18,152 nucleotides of DNA, taken from the NCBI GenBank assembly GCA_034434015.1, contig DAOUAB010000090.1:1-18152 (forward strand). Direction: 5' to 3'. The position numbers and the translations under genes were made by a program. The notes under the pieces were generated by a model. The model was given only the letters and a program-made list of their open reading frames with translations, had not been told where the DNA came from and searched no databases. Source of the stretch: SpSt-583 sp034434015. GTDB taxonomy: Bacteria > Chloroflexota > Anaerolineae > Anaerolineales > UBA6663. Below are positions 8,003-13,523 of the stretch, piece after piece (within the stretch, counting starts at the first letter, position 1; every line of letters begins with the position of its first letter).

Positions 8003-8011
8003 TGCTAGAAT
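8003..8011 (+). promoter_or_regulatory. Extended -10 promoter of the second wzz-like gene
   Basis: TGCTAGAAT is an extended -10 (TGn plus TAGAAT at 8006-8011). No convincing -35 is visible. GGAG at 8020-8023, 9 nt before the ATG at 8033, would lie close to the 5' end of the transcript. Confidence 0.5.
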
Positions 8012-8032
8012 CCCCGCCCGGAGCCTGTCCCG

Positions 8033-8701
8033 ATGACCTTGCTTGATCTTCTCAGCGTGCTGCGCCGCCGCGGCTGGATCGTCCTGCTGGCCGCCGCGCT
8101 CACGGCCGCCAGCGCCTACGTCTTCAGCCGTCTGCAGACGCCGGTCTACGAGGCCACCGTCCGCATCCTGGTCCAGCCGGCGCGCCCGGACCTGGGGCTG
8201 ACGCAATCGGCCAAGACCGTGCTGCGTTCGTACGTCGAGTGGATGAAGACGCGCCAGAACGCCCAGCGCGTCATCGATCAGCTCCAGCTGGACCGCCTGC
8301 CGGAGGCGCTCCTGGGCGACGTCACCATCGCGTCCGAGGACGAGAACTTCATCATCCAGGTGGACGTCCGCGACCAGGACGTGGGCACGGCCGGCCGCGT
8401 GGCCTATCTGTGGGCGGAGTTGTTCGTCAGCTGGCGCGACGCCGAAAACGCCGTGCTGCGCAACGAAGACAAGGTCAGCGGCGTCATCCTGGATCAGCCG
8501 GCGACGTCGCTCTACCGGCCGCAGACTCTGGTCAACACCCTGGCCGGCGGCCTGCTGGGCGGCCTGCTGGGCGGCGGCGTCCTGTTCGCGCTGGAATATC
8601 TCGAAGCCAACATCATCCGCTCGCGCCAGGACGCCGAGCGCGCGCTGGGCCTGAGCGTGCTGGGCGTCGTGCCCGCGCTGGAGCTGACGAGACGAAAATG
8701 A
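8033..8701 (+). CDS. Wzz/CapA-like polysaccharide chain-length determinant protein
   Basis: The product is 222 aa with the Wzz layout: N-terminal helix at about residues 15-33 (GWIVLLAAALTAASAYVF), an extracytoplasmic region starting TPVYEATVRILVQP, and a second helix at about 166-186. The second helix contains the Gly/Leu-rich GGLLGGLLGGGVLFAL. The tail DAERALGLSVLGVVPAL is the usual end that contacts a separate tyrosine kinase. The kinase is encoded immediately downstream, as in Gram-positive-style split CapA/CapB systems, in contrast to the fused Wzc form. The family signature at the N-terminus (LLDLLSVLRRRGWIVLL) is stronger than in the 7234 paralogue. The stop codon TGA (8699-8701) lies in a heptamer array. 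Confidence 0.88.
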   Translation: MTLLDLLSVLRRRGWIVLLAAALTAASAYVFSRLQTPVYEATVRILVQPARPDLGLTQSAKTVLRSYVEWMKTRQNAQRVIDQLQLDRLPEALLGDVTIASEDENFIIQVDVRDQDVGTAGRVAYLWAELFVSWRDAENAVLRNEDKVSGVILDQPATSLYRPQTLVNTLAGGLLGGLLGGGVLFALEYLEANIIRSRQDAERALGLSVLGVVPALELTRRK

Positions 8702-8759
8702 CGAGGGACGAAGGACGCCCGTTCCCGGCCGGTCTTTCGGCCCTGCGTCCCTCGTCTGA
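8697..8759. repeat. Inverted heptamer arrays forming an intercistronic hairpin
   Basis: Reverse-orientation units (8697-8717; AGGGACG, AAGGACG) face forward-orientation units (8746-8759; CGTCCCT, CGTCTGA). ACGAGGGACG (8701-8710) pairs perfectly with CGTCCCTCGT (8746-8755), giving a 10-bp outer stem, and the GGCCG/CGGCC pair inside it can form a smaller inner stem. There is no T-tract, so it is not an ordinary intrinsic terminator. Confidence 0.7.
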
Positions 8760-8766
8760 TGAAAAA

Positions 8767-9420
8767 ATGACGAAAGACCAACTGATCACCGTCAGGGACC
8801 CGCGCTCGGCCGCCGCCGAGGCGTTCCGCACGCTGCGCACCAACCTGATCTTCGCCAGCCTGGAGAAGCCCCTGCCGACCCTGCTGGTCACCTCGGCCGC
8901 CGCCGACGAGGGCAAGAGCGTCGCGCTGGCGAACCTGGCCGTGGTGATGGCCCAGGGCGGGCGCCAGACGATCCTGGTGGACTGCGACCTGCGCCGCCCG
9001 CGCCAGCACGAGATTTTCGGCCTGCCCGCCGCGCCGGGCTTCAGCGACTGGATGCTGGGCGCCGAAGGGGCGCCGGCGCCGCTGGCGGCCACCGGCCTGG
9101 ACGGCCTGCGGCTGCTGCCGGCCGGCGTCCCGGCCGAGGCCCCGGCCGACCTGCTCACCTCGCGCCGTCTGCGCGTCCTGGTGGACGGCCTCAAGGCCCA
9201 GGCCGACATCGTCCTCTTCGACGCCCCGCCCATCCTGGCCGTCTCCGACGCCGCGCTGCTGGCCGCCAACCTGGACGGTGTGCTGCTGGTGGTCAACGCC
9301 GGCCACACCCGGCGCGACCACGCCCAGCGCGCCCGGGAACTGCTGGAGAAGGTCCGCGTGCGCGTGGTGGGGGCGGTGCTGACCAACGCCGGCAGCGAAG
9401 GCGGCCTGGGACCGTACTAG
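8767..9420 (+). CDS. CpsD/CapB-type bacterial tyrosine kinase (BY-kinase)
   Basis: The product is 217 aa. It has SAAAEAFRTLRTNLIF at the N-terminus, a Walker A-type loop SAAADEGKS (43-51, Lys50), a Walker A' ILVDCDLRRP (69-78) and a Walker B VLFDAPP. This is the stand-alone cytoplasmic kinase that works with Wzz-like membrane partners to regulate polysaccharide polymerisation and export. The usual C-terminal tyrosine cluster is missing: the protein ends GGLGPY with one terminal Tyr. ATG 8767 starts after the repeat hairpin. An in-frame ATG at 8698, overlapping the wzz stop as ATGA, would add 23 residues encoded by repeat DNA, so 8767 is preferred. There is no good Shine-Dalgarno at either start. 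Confidence 0.88.
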   Translation: MTKDQLITVRDPRSAAAEAFRTLRTNLIFASLEKPLPTLLVTSAAADEGKSVALANLAVVMAQGGRQTILVDCDLRRPRQHEIFGLPAAPGFSDWMLGAEGAPAPLAATGLDGLRLLPAGVPAEAPADLLTSRRLRVLVDGLKAQADIVLFDAPPILAVSDAALLAANLDGVLLVVNAGHTRRDHAQRARELLEKVRVRVVGAVLTNAGSEGGLGPY

Positions 9421-9471
9421 CTCGGCCTCCATTAACCATTCCGGCCTATTCCCAAATGCGCGCCGGACGCG

Positions 9472-9477
9472 TATAAA
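9472..9477 (+). promoter_or_regulatory. Possible -10 element upstream of rmlA
   Basis: TATAAA stands out in the 127-nt gap between the kinase and rmlA. The region 17 nt upstream reads TTCCCA, a poor -35. A transcript from here would carry an untranslated leader of about 65 nt with the small hairpin at 9493-9510. Confidence 0.35.
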
Positions 9478-9492
9478 GAACTGGTTCCGCCA

Positions 9493-9510
9493 GTGGGGGA
9501 GTCCCTCCAC
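9493..9510 (+). other. Small RNA hairpin in the rmlA leader
   Basis: GTGGGGGAGTCCCTCCAC can fold into a 7-bp stem (one G-U pair) with a 4-nt loop. It is followed by two purine-rich Shine-Dalgarno-like stretches (9516-9522 and 9530-9534) before the ATG at 9548. No T-tract follows. Function unknown. Confidence 0.35.
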
Positions 9511-9547
9511 CCCGGCGAGGAGGCTGAACAGGAGTGACGACACCAAG

Positions 9548-10615
9548 ATGAAGGGCCTGATCCTCTCCGGCGGCAAGGGCACGCGCCTGTACCCGCTCAC
9601 CTACACCCGCGCCAAGCAGCTCATCCCGGTCGCCAACGAGCCCGTGCTCTTCCGCGTCATCCGCGCCATCCGCGACGCCGGCATCACGGACATCGGCATC
9701 GTCGTCGGCGACACCGAGGCCGAGATCCGCGAGGCGGTCGGGGATGGCGCGCGCTGGGATGTGTGCATCACGTACATCCGGCAGACCGCGCCGGCCGGCC
9801 TGGCGCACGCCGTCAAGGAGTCGCTCCCCTTCCTGGGCGACGAGCGCTTCGTGATGTTCCTGGGCGACAACGTCATCCAGGGCGGCATCAGCCCGCTCAT
9901 CCGCCAGTTCGCGGCCAGCGCCTGGAACAGCCAGATCGTGCTCAAGCGCGTGCCCAACCCGGAGCAGTTCGGCGTGGCCGAGCTCAACGGCGACGGCTCG
10001 ATCAAGCGCCTGGTGGAGAAGCCCAAGCAGCCGCCCTCCGACCTGGCCCTGGTGGGCATCTACATGTTCGACCAGCACGTGCGCGAGGCCGTCCACGCCA
10101 TCCAGCCCTCGTTCCGCGGCGAACTGGAGATCACGGACGCCATCCAGTGGCTGGTGGAGAAGGGCTACGCCGTCCACCCCTACGTCCATGAGGGCTGGTG
10201 GATCGACACCGGCAAGCCGGTGGACATGCTCTCGGCCAACGACCACGTGCTGGAGGAGGTGACGCCGCGCGTGGACGGCCAGGTGGACGCCGCTTCCAGG
10301 GTCGACTCGCGCGTCACGGTGGAGCCGGGCGCCCAGATCATCAACAGCGTCGTGCGCGGCCCGACCATCATCGGCGAGAACACGCGCATTGTGAATTCTT
10401 ACGTGGGTCCGTTCACGTCGATCTACCACAACGTGCTGGTCGAAAACAGCGAGATCGAGCACGCCATCGTGCTCGAACACTCGCGCATCGTGAACGTCGG
10501 CGCCCGCATCCAGGATTCGCTCATCGGCCGCAACGCGCTGGTGACGCACACCGAGCGCCGGCCGCGGTCCATCAGCCTCAACCTGGGCGACTATTCGCAG
10601 ATTGATCTCATCTGA
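9548..10615 (+). CDS. rmlA: Glucose-1-phosphate thymidylyltransferase, long form (RmlA)
   Basis: The product is 355 aa. It activates glucose-1-phosphate with dTTP to dTDP-glucose, the first step to dTDP-L-rhamnose. The signature GGKGTRLYPLT (8-18) and the following KQLIPVANEPV form the nucleotide-binding site; GDN and VEKPKQPPS, then GELEITDAI and EGWWIDTGKP, are typical nucleotidyltransferase landmarks. After about residue 240 come hexapeptide-like beta-helix repeats (VTVEPGAQIINSVVRGPTII and onward), which place it in the long RmlA form found in several phyla and in archaea rather than the shorter enterobacterial form of about 290 aa. AGGAG (9530-9534) lies 13 nt upstream, a slightly long spacing. 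It is followed 78 nt later by rmlB. Confidence 0.94.
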   Translation: MKGLILSGGKGTRLYPLTYTRAKQLIPVANEPVLFRVIRAIRDAGITDIGIVVGDTEAEIREAVGDGARWDVCITYIRQTAPAGLAHAVKESLPFLGDERFVMFLGDNVIQGGISPLIRQFAASAWNSQIVLKRVPNPEQFGVAELNGDGSIKRLVEKPKQPPSDLALVGIYMFDQHVREAVHAIQPSFRGELEITDAIQWLVEKGYAVHPYVHEGWWIDTGKPVDMLSANDHVLEEVTPRVDGQVDAASRVDSRVTVEPGAQIINSVVRGPTIIGENTRIVNSYVGPFTSIYHNVLVENSEIEHAIVLEHSRIVNVGARIQDSLIGRNALVTHTERRPRSISLNLGDYSQIDLI

Positions 10616-10657
10616 CGACGGGCGGGGCGCGGAGGCCGCCAGCGGTCGTTCGCCTGC

Positions 10658-10685
10658 CGTCCTCCGTCTTGCGTCCTTCGTCCCG
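10658..10685 (+). repeat. Heptamer tandem array upstream of rmlB
   Basis: Four perfectly phased 7-nt units begin with CGTC, for example CGTCCTC and CGTCTTG. The array ends 8 nt before the rmlB ATG, in the position where a Shine-Dalgarno would be expected, and none is visible. The same unit type occurs at 8697-8759 and 17519-17567. Confidence 0.75.
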
Positions 10686-10693
10686 AAGCCACC

Positions 10694-11719
10694 ATGAAAA
10701 ACATCCTGGTCACCGGCGGCGCCGGCTTCATCGGCTCGAACTTCGTCCACTATATGCTGGAGCGCTATCCGGACTACCGGATCGTGGTCTACGACAAACT
10801 GACCTACGCCGGCCGGCGGGAAAACCTCAAACCGGCCGAGGCCAACCCGCGCTTCGCGTTCGTGCAGGGCGACATCGGCGACCGGGCGGCCGTGGACGCC
10901 GCCCTCCGGCAATACGCCATCGACACGATCGTGAATTTCGCGGCCGAGACCCATGTGGACCAGTCGATCCTCAATCCGTACGTCTTCACCGACACCAATG
11001 TGCGCGGCACGCACGTCCTGCTGGAGGCGGCGCGCGCGTTCAAGCTGGAGCGCTTCCACCACATCTCCACCGACGAGGTCTACGGCCAGGTCCCGGCCCC
11101 GCAGCGCAGCCGGGAGGGCGACCCGTTCGAGCCGCGCAGCCCGTACTCGGCCAGCAAGGCCGGCGCCGAGCACCTGGTCTACGCCTACTTTGTCACCTAC
11201 GGCGTGCCGGTCACCATCACGCGCGGCTCCAACAACATCGGCCCCTACCATTATCCCGAGAAGGCCGTGCCGCTGTTCACCACCAACGCCATCGAAGACC
11301 AGCCGCTGCCGGTGTACGGCGACGGGCTACAGATGCGCGATTACCAGTACGTGCTGGACCATTGCGAAGGCATCGACGTCGTCCTGCACAAGGGCCAGCT
11401 GGGCGAGGCCTACAACGTCGCCACCGGCGTCGAGACGCATAACATTGACATGGCGCGCAAGATCCTGGACCTGCTCGGCAAGCCGCACAGCCTGATCAAG
11501 TTCGTGCCGGACCGGCCGGGCCACGACCGGCGCTACGCGCTGGACGTGAGCAAGGTCCAGGCGCTGGGCTGGCAGTCGCGCCACACCTTCGACCAGGCGC
11601 TGGAGAAGACCGTGCGCTGGTTCGTGGACAACGAGTGGTGGTGGCGGCCGATCAAGTCGGGCGAGTTCCGGGCCTATTACGAACGGCAGTACGCGGCGCG
11701 GCTGGCCGCCGGGCGGTAG
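10694..11719 (+). CDS. rmlB: dTDP-glucose 4,6-dehydratase (RmlB)
   Basis: The product is 341 aa. It converts dTDP-glucose to dTDP-4-keto-6-deoxyglucose using bound NAD+, the second step of the dTDP-rhamnose route. TGGAGFIGSNF (7-17) binds NAD, Thr126/Asp127/Glu128 in ISTDEVYG are the dehydratase catalytic triad, and Tyr151/Lys155 in YSASK are the SDR pair. RGSNNIGPYHYPEKAVPLF is the substrate-binding segment of the family. It follows rmlA directly and is followed by the citrate synthase promoter. No rmlC is found here, so the epimerase must be encoded elsewhere, or the 4-keto sugar feeds another product. Confidence 0.95.
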   Translation: MKNILVTGGAGFIGSNFVHYMLERYPDYRIVVYDKLTYAGRRENLKPAEANPRFAFVQGDIGDRAAVDAALRQYAIDTIVNFAAETHVDQSILNPYVFTDTNVRGTHVLLEAARAFKLERFHHISTDEVYGQVPAPQRSREGDPFEPRSPYSASKAGAEHLVYAYFVTYGVPVTITRGSNNIGPYHYPEKAVPLFTTNAIEDQPLPVYGDGLQMRDYQYVLDHCEGIDVVLHKGQLGEAYNVATGVETHNIDMARKILDLLGKPHSLIKFVPDRPGHDRRYALDVSKVQALGWQSRHTFDQALEKTVRWFVDNEWWWRPIKSGEFRAYYERQYAARLAAGR

Positions 11720-11738
11720 GCAAAACGGGCGCGATTCG

Positions 11739-11767
11739 TTGACTCCCCTTCCGCCGGATGATAAAAT
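11739..11767 (+). promoter_or_regulatory. Strong promoter of the citrate synthase leader
   Basis: TTGACT (11739-11744) and TAAAAT (11762-11767) are spaced by exactly 17 nt, and TG at 11759-11760 makes an extended -10. The predicted start is at about 11774-11775, which coincides with the ATG of the 15-codon leader ORF. Confidence 0.85.
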
Positions 11768-11773
11768 CCGGCG
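11752..11773. promoter_or_regulatory. Inverted repeat around the -10: possible operator
   Basis: CGCCGGAT (11752-11759) and ATCCGGCG (11766-11773) form a perfect 8-bp inverted repeat separated by 6 nt that contain most of the -10 hexamer. A dimeric regulator bound here would block RNA polymerase. No candidate regulator is adjacent. Confidence 0.55.
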
Positions 11774-11774
11774 C

Positions 11775-11822
11775 ATGACCGCTGGTCAGTTCGCGCTGGT
11801 TGACCCCGACTTCCGCCGGTGA
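11775..11822 (+). CDS. 15-aa leader peptide upstream of citrate synthase (predicted)
   Basis: An ATG placed exactly 7 nt after the -10 hexamer starts an open frame encoding MTAGQFALVDPDFRR and ending at TGA 11820-11822. The same -10 to ATG distance is seen at three protein-coding genes in this window, so the frame would be translated as a leaderless message. Its stop codon lies within the 5' arm of the terminator hairpin (11815-11840), so ribosomes finishing the peptide would sit on the hairpin. That geometry suggests a regulatory leader. The peptide has no run of a single amino acid such as classic biosynthetic leaders show. It may be too short to do anything by itself. Confidence 0.5.
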   Translation: MTAGQFALVDPDFRR

Positions 11823-11847
11823 CGGGCCTCCGTGACCGGCCTTTTTT
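11815..11847 (+). terminator. Intrinsic terminator/attenuator before citrate synthase
   Basis: GCCGGT (11815-11820) pairs with ACCGGC (11835-11840). After one G-G mismatch the stem continues for 4 bp (11822-11825 with 11830-11833), closing a 4-nt loop. A run of six T follows at 11842-11847. It lies between the promoter at 11739 and the citrate synthase start codon, so transcripts from that promoter must read through it. The transcript ended here would be about 73 nt. It would also end any read-through from rmlB. Confidence 0.88.
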
Positions 11848-11868
11848 GTTAAGGAGACGAAGCACACC

Positions 11869-13014
11869 ATGACCACCGCCCCCGCTGCCCCTGCATTTTC
11901 CAAAGGCCTGGTCGGCGTCATCGCCGCCCAAACGGCGCTGTCGTCGGTGGACGGCCAGAACGGCATCCTGACCTATCGCGGCTACAACATCCACGATCTG
12001 GCCGGCCGGACGTCGTACGAAGAGATCGTGCACCTGTTGTTCCTGGGCAAGCTGCCGAACGCGGCCGAGCTGGCCGCCTTCAGCGCCGAGCTGGCCGCGC
12101 AGCGCAAGGTGCCCCGCCCGGTGATGGAGCACATCTACGCCGCGCCGCGCAAAGCCACGCCCATGGACGTGCTGCGCACCGCCGTCTCCATGCTCGCCTA
12201 CTACGATAAGGAGACCGAGGATATCTCCCTGGAGGCCACCCAGCGCAAGGGCATCCGGCTGGTGTCCCAGTTCCCGACCCTGGTCGCCGCCATCCACCGC
12301 GCGCGCAAGGGCAAGGAGCCGATCGTGCCCAGGCCCAAACTCGGCCACGCCGCTAATTTGATGTACATGCTGCATGGCGAAGTCAAGACCCCGCTCGAGA
12401 ACGACGCCATGAACCTGTACCTGGTGCTGCTGGCCGACCACTCCCTCAACGCCTCGACCTTCACGGCGCGCGTGGCCTCGTCCACCAACGCCGACCTGCA
12501 TGCCGCCGTCACCGCCGCGCTCGGCTCGCTCAAGGGCAACCTGCACGGCGGCGCCGCCGAGGCGACCATGAATATGCTGCTGGAGATCGGCGACAGCGCC
12601 GCGGTGGACGCCTTCGTGGATAACGCCTTCGCCACCAAACGCAAGATCATGGGCATCGGCCACCGCATCTACAAGACCGGCGACCCGCGCGCCCAGCACC
12701 TGCTCGCCTGGGCCAGCAAGATGGAGGCCGCCCAGGGCAAGGGCCAGGACTACGTCAACATGGCCCAGCGCGTGGAGCAGGCCGTGCTGCGCCACCGCGA
12801 GCTGTACCCGAATGTGGACTTCTTCAGCGCGCCGCTGCTCTACTACCTGGGCGTGCCCACCGCGCTGGACACCTGCATCTTCGCCGTCTCGCGCATCGCC
12901 GGCTGGACCGCGCACGTCATCGAGCAATACCGGGACGCCACCCTGATCCGCCCGAACGCCGAATACATCGGCGACCGGCAGATGCCGTTTGTGCCGCTGG
13001 CGCAGCGCGCGTGA
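11869..13014 (+). CDS. gltA: Citrate synthase
   Basis: The product is 381 aa, the size of the shorter bacterial/archaeal citrate synthases (CitZ type). It condenses acetyl-CoA and oxaloacetate at the entry to the TCA cycle. The catalytic residues are His226 in NLHGGAAE, His265 in GIGHRIYKTGDPRA and Asp317 in NVDFFSAPLLYY; DHSLNASTFTARV (190-202) contributes another active-site His. Family relatives include 2-methylcitrate synthase, which cannot be excluded from sequence alone, although no prp genes are adjacent. AAGGAG (11851-11856) precedes the ATG by 12 nt and lies just after the terminator T-run. Expression probably depends on read-through of that terminator. It is a single-gene unit. Confidence 0.94.
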   Translation: MTTAPAAPAFSKGLVGVIAAQTALSSVDGQNGILTYRGYNIHDLAGRTSYEEIVHLLFLGKLPNAAELAAFSAELAAQRKVPRPVMEHIYAAPRKATPMDVLRTAVSMLAYYDKETEDISLEATQRKGIRLVSQFPTLVAAIHRARKGKEPIVPRPKLGHAANLMYMLHGEVKTPLENDAMNLYLVLLADHSLNASTFTARVASSTNADLHAAVTAALGSLKGNLHGGAAEATMNMLLEIGDSAAVDAFVDNAFATKRKIMGIGHRIYKTGDPRAQHLLAWASKMEAAQGKGQDYVNMAQRVEQAVLRHRELYPNVDFFSAPLLYYLGVPTALDTCIFAVSRIAGWTAHVIEQYRDATLIRPNAEYIGDRQMPFVPLAQRA

Positions 13015-13063
13015 GGCCTCGGGCCCGGCCCGCCGGTTAAGCCAAAGTTAGAAGCGCGCGGCG

Positions 13064-13094
13064 TTGCCCGCTTCCCGCTTCCGGGCAAGCCCGG
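13064..13094. other. Two mutually exclusive hairpins downstream of citrate synthase
   Basis: TTGCCC (13064-13069) can pair with GGGCAA (13083-13088), or CCGGGC (13081-13086) can pair with GCCCGG (13089-13094) around a 2-nt loop. Both compete for the same bases. The second abuts the -10 hexamer at 13095 and so could also act as an operator palindrome. No T-tract is present, so I see no intrinsic terminator for citrate synthase. Confidence 0.35.
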
Positions 13095-13100
13095 TAGAAT
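13095..13100 (+). promoter_or_regulatory. -10 element of the 107-aa hypothetical gene
   Basis: TAGAAT followed by a GC-rich stretch, as at other promoters here. No good -35 is visible. The ATG at 13137 is 36 nt downstream, so this message would have a short leader. Confidence 0.45.
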
Positions 13101-13136
13101 GCCGCTCATCCTATCCCAGGCCCAGGCGAACTGACT

Positions 13137-13460
13137 ATGCGCGACGGCGACCCTCGCTTTGCCACCTTCCCGCGCCAGCCCGGTCTGGACCAGTTGCGCT
13201 GGTTCATCCGGCAGACGGCCGAGGGCCATATGTCGATTGCGGAGTTCCTGCAGGACTTCCGCCGGCTGCACGAGGACGCCGAGCGCGCCGGCGCCCCGGC
13301 GTACGCCTCGCCCGAAGAGGCGCGCGCCATCTGGGATGTGCTGTGGGCCGTGGAGTTCTGCGCGCCGGAGGCGACTCCGCTGGACAACCCCGAGGACTGG
13401 TATATTCCCGAAGAGGTCCTGGCGATCGTGCAGCGGGCCGCCAAACACCTCGCCAGCTGA
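13137..13460 (+). CDS. Small hypothetical protein (107 aa)
   Basis: A compact, acidic and aromatic-rich protein with predicted helices and no signal peptide or membrane segment. Features are LDQLRWFIRQTAEGHMSIAEFLQDFRRLHEDAE (about residues 17-49), a Trp-containing core IWDVLWAVEFCAP and DWYIPEEVLAIV near the end. The general pattern (short helical protein, 'G-x-M-S-x-x-E-F' after the first helix) is reminiscent of colicin-like immunity/self-protection proteins, but no toxin gene is adjacent and I do not assign that function. Amino-acid composition is protein-like, unlike the Arg/Pro/Ala-rich translations of the other frames over this stretch, which supports this frame. It has its own promoter and lies 63 nt before the next gene. 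Confidence 0.7.
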   Translation: MRDGDPRFATFPRQPGLDQLRWFIRQTAEGHMSIAEFLQDFRRLHEDAERAGAPAYASPEEARAIWDVLWAVEFCAPEATPLDNPEDWYIPEEVLAIVQRAAKHLAS

Positions 13461-13510
13461 ACCCGTCGCTCCAACGCCAGGGCGCCGTCCGGTCGGGCGG
13501 CGTCCTGCTT

Positions 13511-13516
13511 TATAAT
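13511..13516 (+). promoter_or_regulatory. -10 element (TATAAT) of the TolB-like gene; predicted leaderless
   Basis: A perfect TATAAT is followed by exactly 7 nt (CCCGCGC) and then the ATG at 13524. There is no -35 consensus and no Shine-Dalgarno. Confidence 0.6.
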
Positions 13517-13523
13517 CCCGCGC

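Noticed and set aside
8239..8766. A 176-codon upstream extension of the kinase frame inside the wzz gene
   Set aside because: It overlaps the second helix and tail of a certain gene in another frame and encodes Arg/Pro/Gly-rich sequence; the kinase fold begins after 8767.
9534..9551. A 5-codon GTG mini-ORF whose stop overlaps the rmlA ATG
   Set aside because: Its start lies inside the Shine-Dalgarno-like AGGAG with no upstream ribosome site; probably chance.
9446..11251. A 601-codon open frame on the minus strand opposite rmlA and rmlB
   Set aside because: It is the complement of two certain genes in GC-rich DNA. The translation is an Ala/Val/Gly/Arg/Asp/His-rich string without family motifs, typical of an antisense shadow.
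11677..12927. A 416-codon minus-strand open frame opposite citrate synthase
   Set aside because: It mirrors a certain gene and crosses the promoter and terminator; its composition is not protein-like.
13108..13134. A possible mini-ORF starting at ATC exactly 7 nt after the -10 at 13095
   Set aside because: ATC is not a credible start for such a short frame; the 7-nt coincidence alone is not enough.
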